Source: Chloroflexota bacterium (GTDB taxonomy: Bacteria > Chloroflexota > Dehalococcoidia > Lucifugimonadales > UBA3495). From it: a DNA stretch of 6,665 nt. Shown here one piece after another: positions 6,371 to 6,665 of the stretch; the stretch's first letter is position 1, and the number at the start of each line of letters is the position of its first letter. Position numbers and translations under genes: made by a program. The notes beneath the pieces were generated by a model. The model saw nothing but the letters and a program-made list of their open reading frames with translations, was not told where the DNA came from and made no database searches. The stretch lies in assembly GCA_022561675.1 (NCBI GenBank), contig JADFQT010000141.1, positions 1 through 6,665 on the forward strand. Reading direction: 5' to 3'.

Positions 6371-6376
6371 TCTCCT
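6371..6376 (-). promoter_or_regulatory. Shine-Dalgarno site of the jelly-roll domain gene
   Basis: AGGAGA on the minus strand, 5 nt before the ATG at 6365. It shows that the domain is translated as an independent protein rather than being the tail of a larger one. Confidence 0.7.
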
Positions 6377-6512
6377 AAAATCGCCGGCCCAAACAAACCC
6401 TTCTCGGATCATAGCGTTCATGGGGTCGCGGCAGGCGCTAATCGCCGGAGTGCTTCAGATTCCGGGGCCCGAGTCGTTGGCGGAACAGCTAATCAAAGGG
6501 GGACTGGCCCTA

Positions 6513-6541
6513 AAGGTACAGGGGCCCTAATTGGTTGTCAA
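6513..6541 (-). promoter_or_regulatory. Possible promoter of the jelly-roll domain gene
   Basis: On the minus strand TTGACA (complement of 6536-6541) is followed after 17 nt by TACCTT (complement of 6513-6518), a weak -10 with three of six matches. The implied leader is about 140 nt. The perfect -35 with ideal spacing is the main support. Confidence 0.3.
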
Positions 6542-6570
6542 TCAACAAGAATGGCAGGACGGGCTTCCGG

Positions 6571-6584
6571 TAGGCCGGAGCCTA
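6571..6584. repeat. Small hairpin TAGGC-CGGA-GCCTA
   Basis: A 5-bp stem with a 4-nt loop. It is preceded by GGCTTCCGG and followed by a second AGCCGGAGC copy, giving a GC-rich, self-complementary patch at about 6563-6592. Its first ten bases, TAGGCCGGAG, also occur at 3417-3426 in the PEPCK-like leader. Confidence 0.35.
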
Positions 6585-6651
6585 GCCGGAGCTAAGAACC
6601 CCTGCGGCGATGGTGTTAGTCTGGGGAGGCTTGGCCAGGAACAGGAGCAGT

Positions 6652-6665
6652 ATGAGGGCTGCTCC
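6652..6665 (+). CDS. Possible start of a rightward gene, cut by window edge
   Basis: AGGAG (6643-6647) lies 4 nt before an ATG at 6652 (first residues M-R-A-A), divergent from the jelly-roll gene. Only 14 bases are visible, so nothing can be said of the product. The competing reading is a minus-strand tail: from 6665 to a TAG at 6584-6582 the complement reads a hydrophobic AALILLLFLAK segment and then stops. At most one of the two is likely to be real. Confidence 0.25.

Noticed and set aside
6420..6530. Short plus-strand ORF from the ATG at 6420 (36 residues)
   Set aside because: No Shine-Dalgarno, no recognisable motif, and it overlaps the likely leader and promoter of the minus-strand jelly-roll gene.
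6582..6665. Minus-strand hydrophobic tail (AALILLLFLAK) as the end of a membrane protein
   Set aside because: Only 27 codons are visible and it conflicts with a rightward RBS/ATG at 6643-6654. Noted only as an alternative.

Overview
The window looks like ordinary bacterial chromosome: moderately high G+C, dense single-domain metabolic genes, short gaps, Shine-Dalgarno sites, and no mobile element, CRISPR array, tRNA or rRNA. The taxon cannot be fixed from sequence alone. The mix of genes (a very divergent PEP-carboxykinase-like protein, a DPPR-synthase-type UbiA protein, a free-standing glycosidase-type sugar-binding domain) suggests an environmental, possibly Chloroflexota-like lineage. That is a low-confidence inference.

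Layout. (1) 1-357, plus strand: the 3' part of a GNAT acetyltransferase cut by the window edge. (2) 358-563: a convergent gap holding a perfect 12-bp-arm hairpin that resembles a dispersed repeat. (3) 3102 down to 564, minus strand: a probable three-gene operon in the order UbiA-type prenyltransferase, DUF362 protein, VOC (glyoxalase/bleomycin-resistance fold) protein, with gaps of 36 and 28 nt. (4) 3103-3479: a divergent control region with a TATAAT box facing left, a TTGACA/TAGCAT promoter facing right, and a nested hairpin in the right-hand leader. (5) 3480-5780, plus strand: the most unusual gene, a 766-residue protein whose order of motifs follows ATP-dependent PEP carboxykinase but which lacks two of the three manganese ligands. 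(6) 6365 down to 5847, minus strand: a 172-residue stand-alone jelly-roll domain like the sugar-binding domain of GH2 glycosidases. (7) 6366-6665: an intergenic stretch with a possible promoter for that gene and, at the edge, weak signs of one further gene.

How the genes work together. The UbiA/DUF362/VOC group is probably co-transcribed and may belong to a polyprenyl-phosphate-sugar or lipid-linked pathway, but only the UbiA assignment is firm. The PEPCK-like gene is divergent from that operon and shares its control region, so the two could be co-regulated. No shared pathway can be proved from the sequence.
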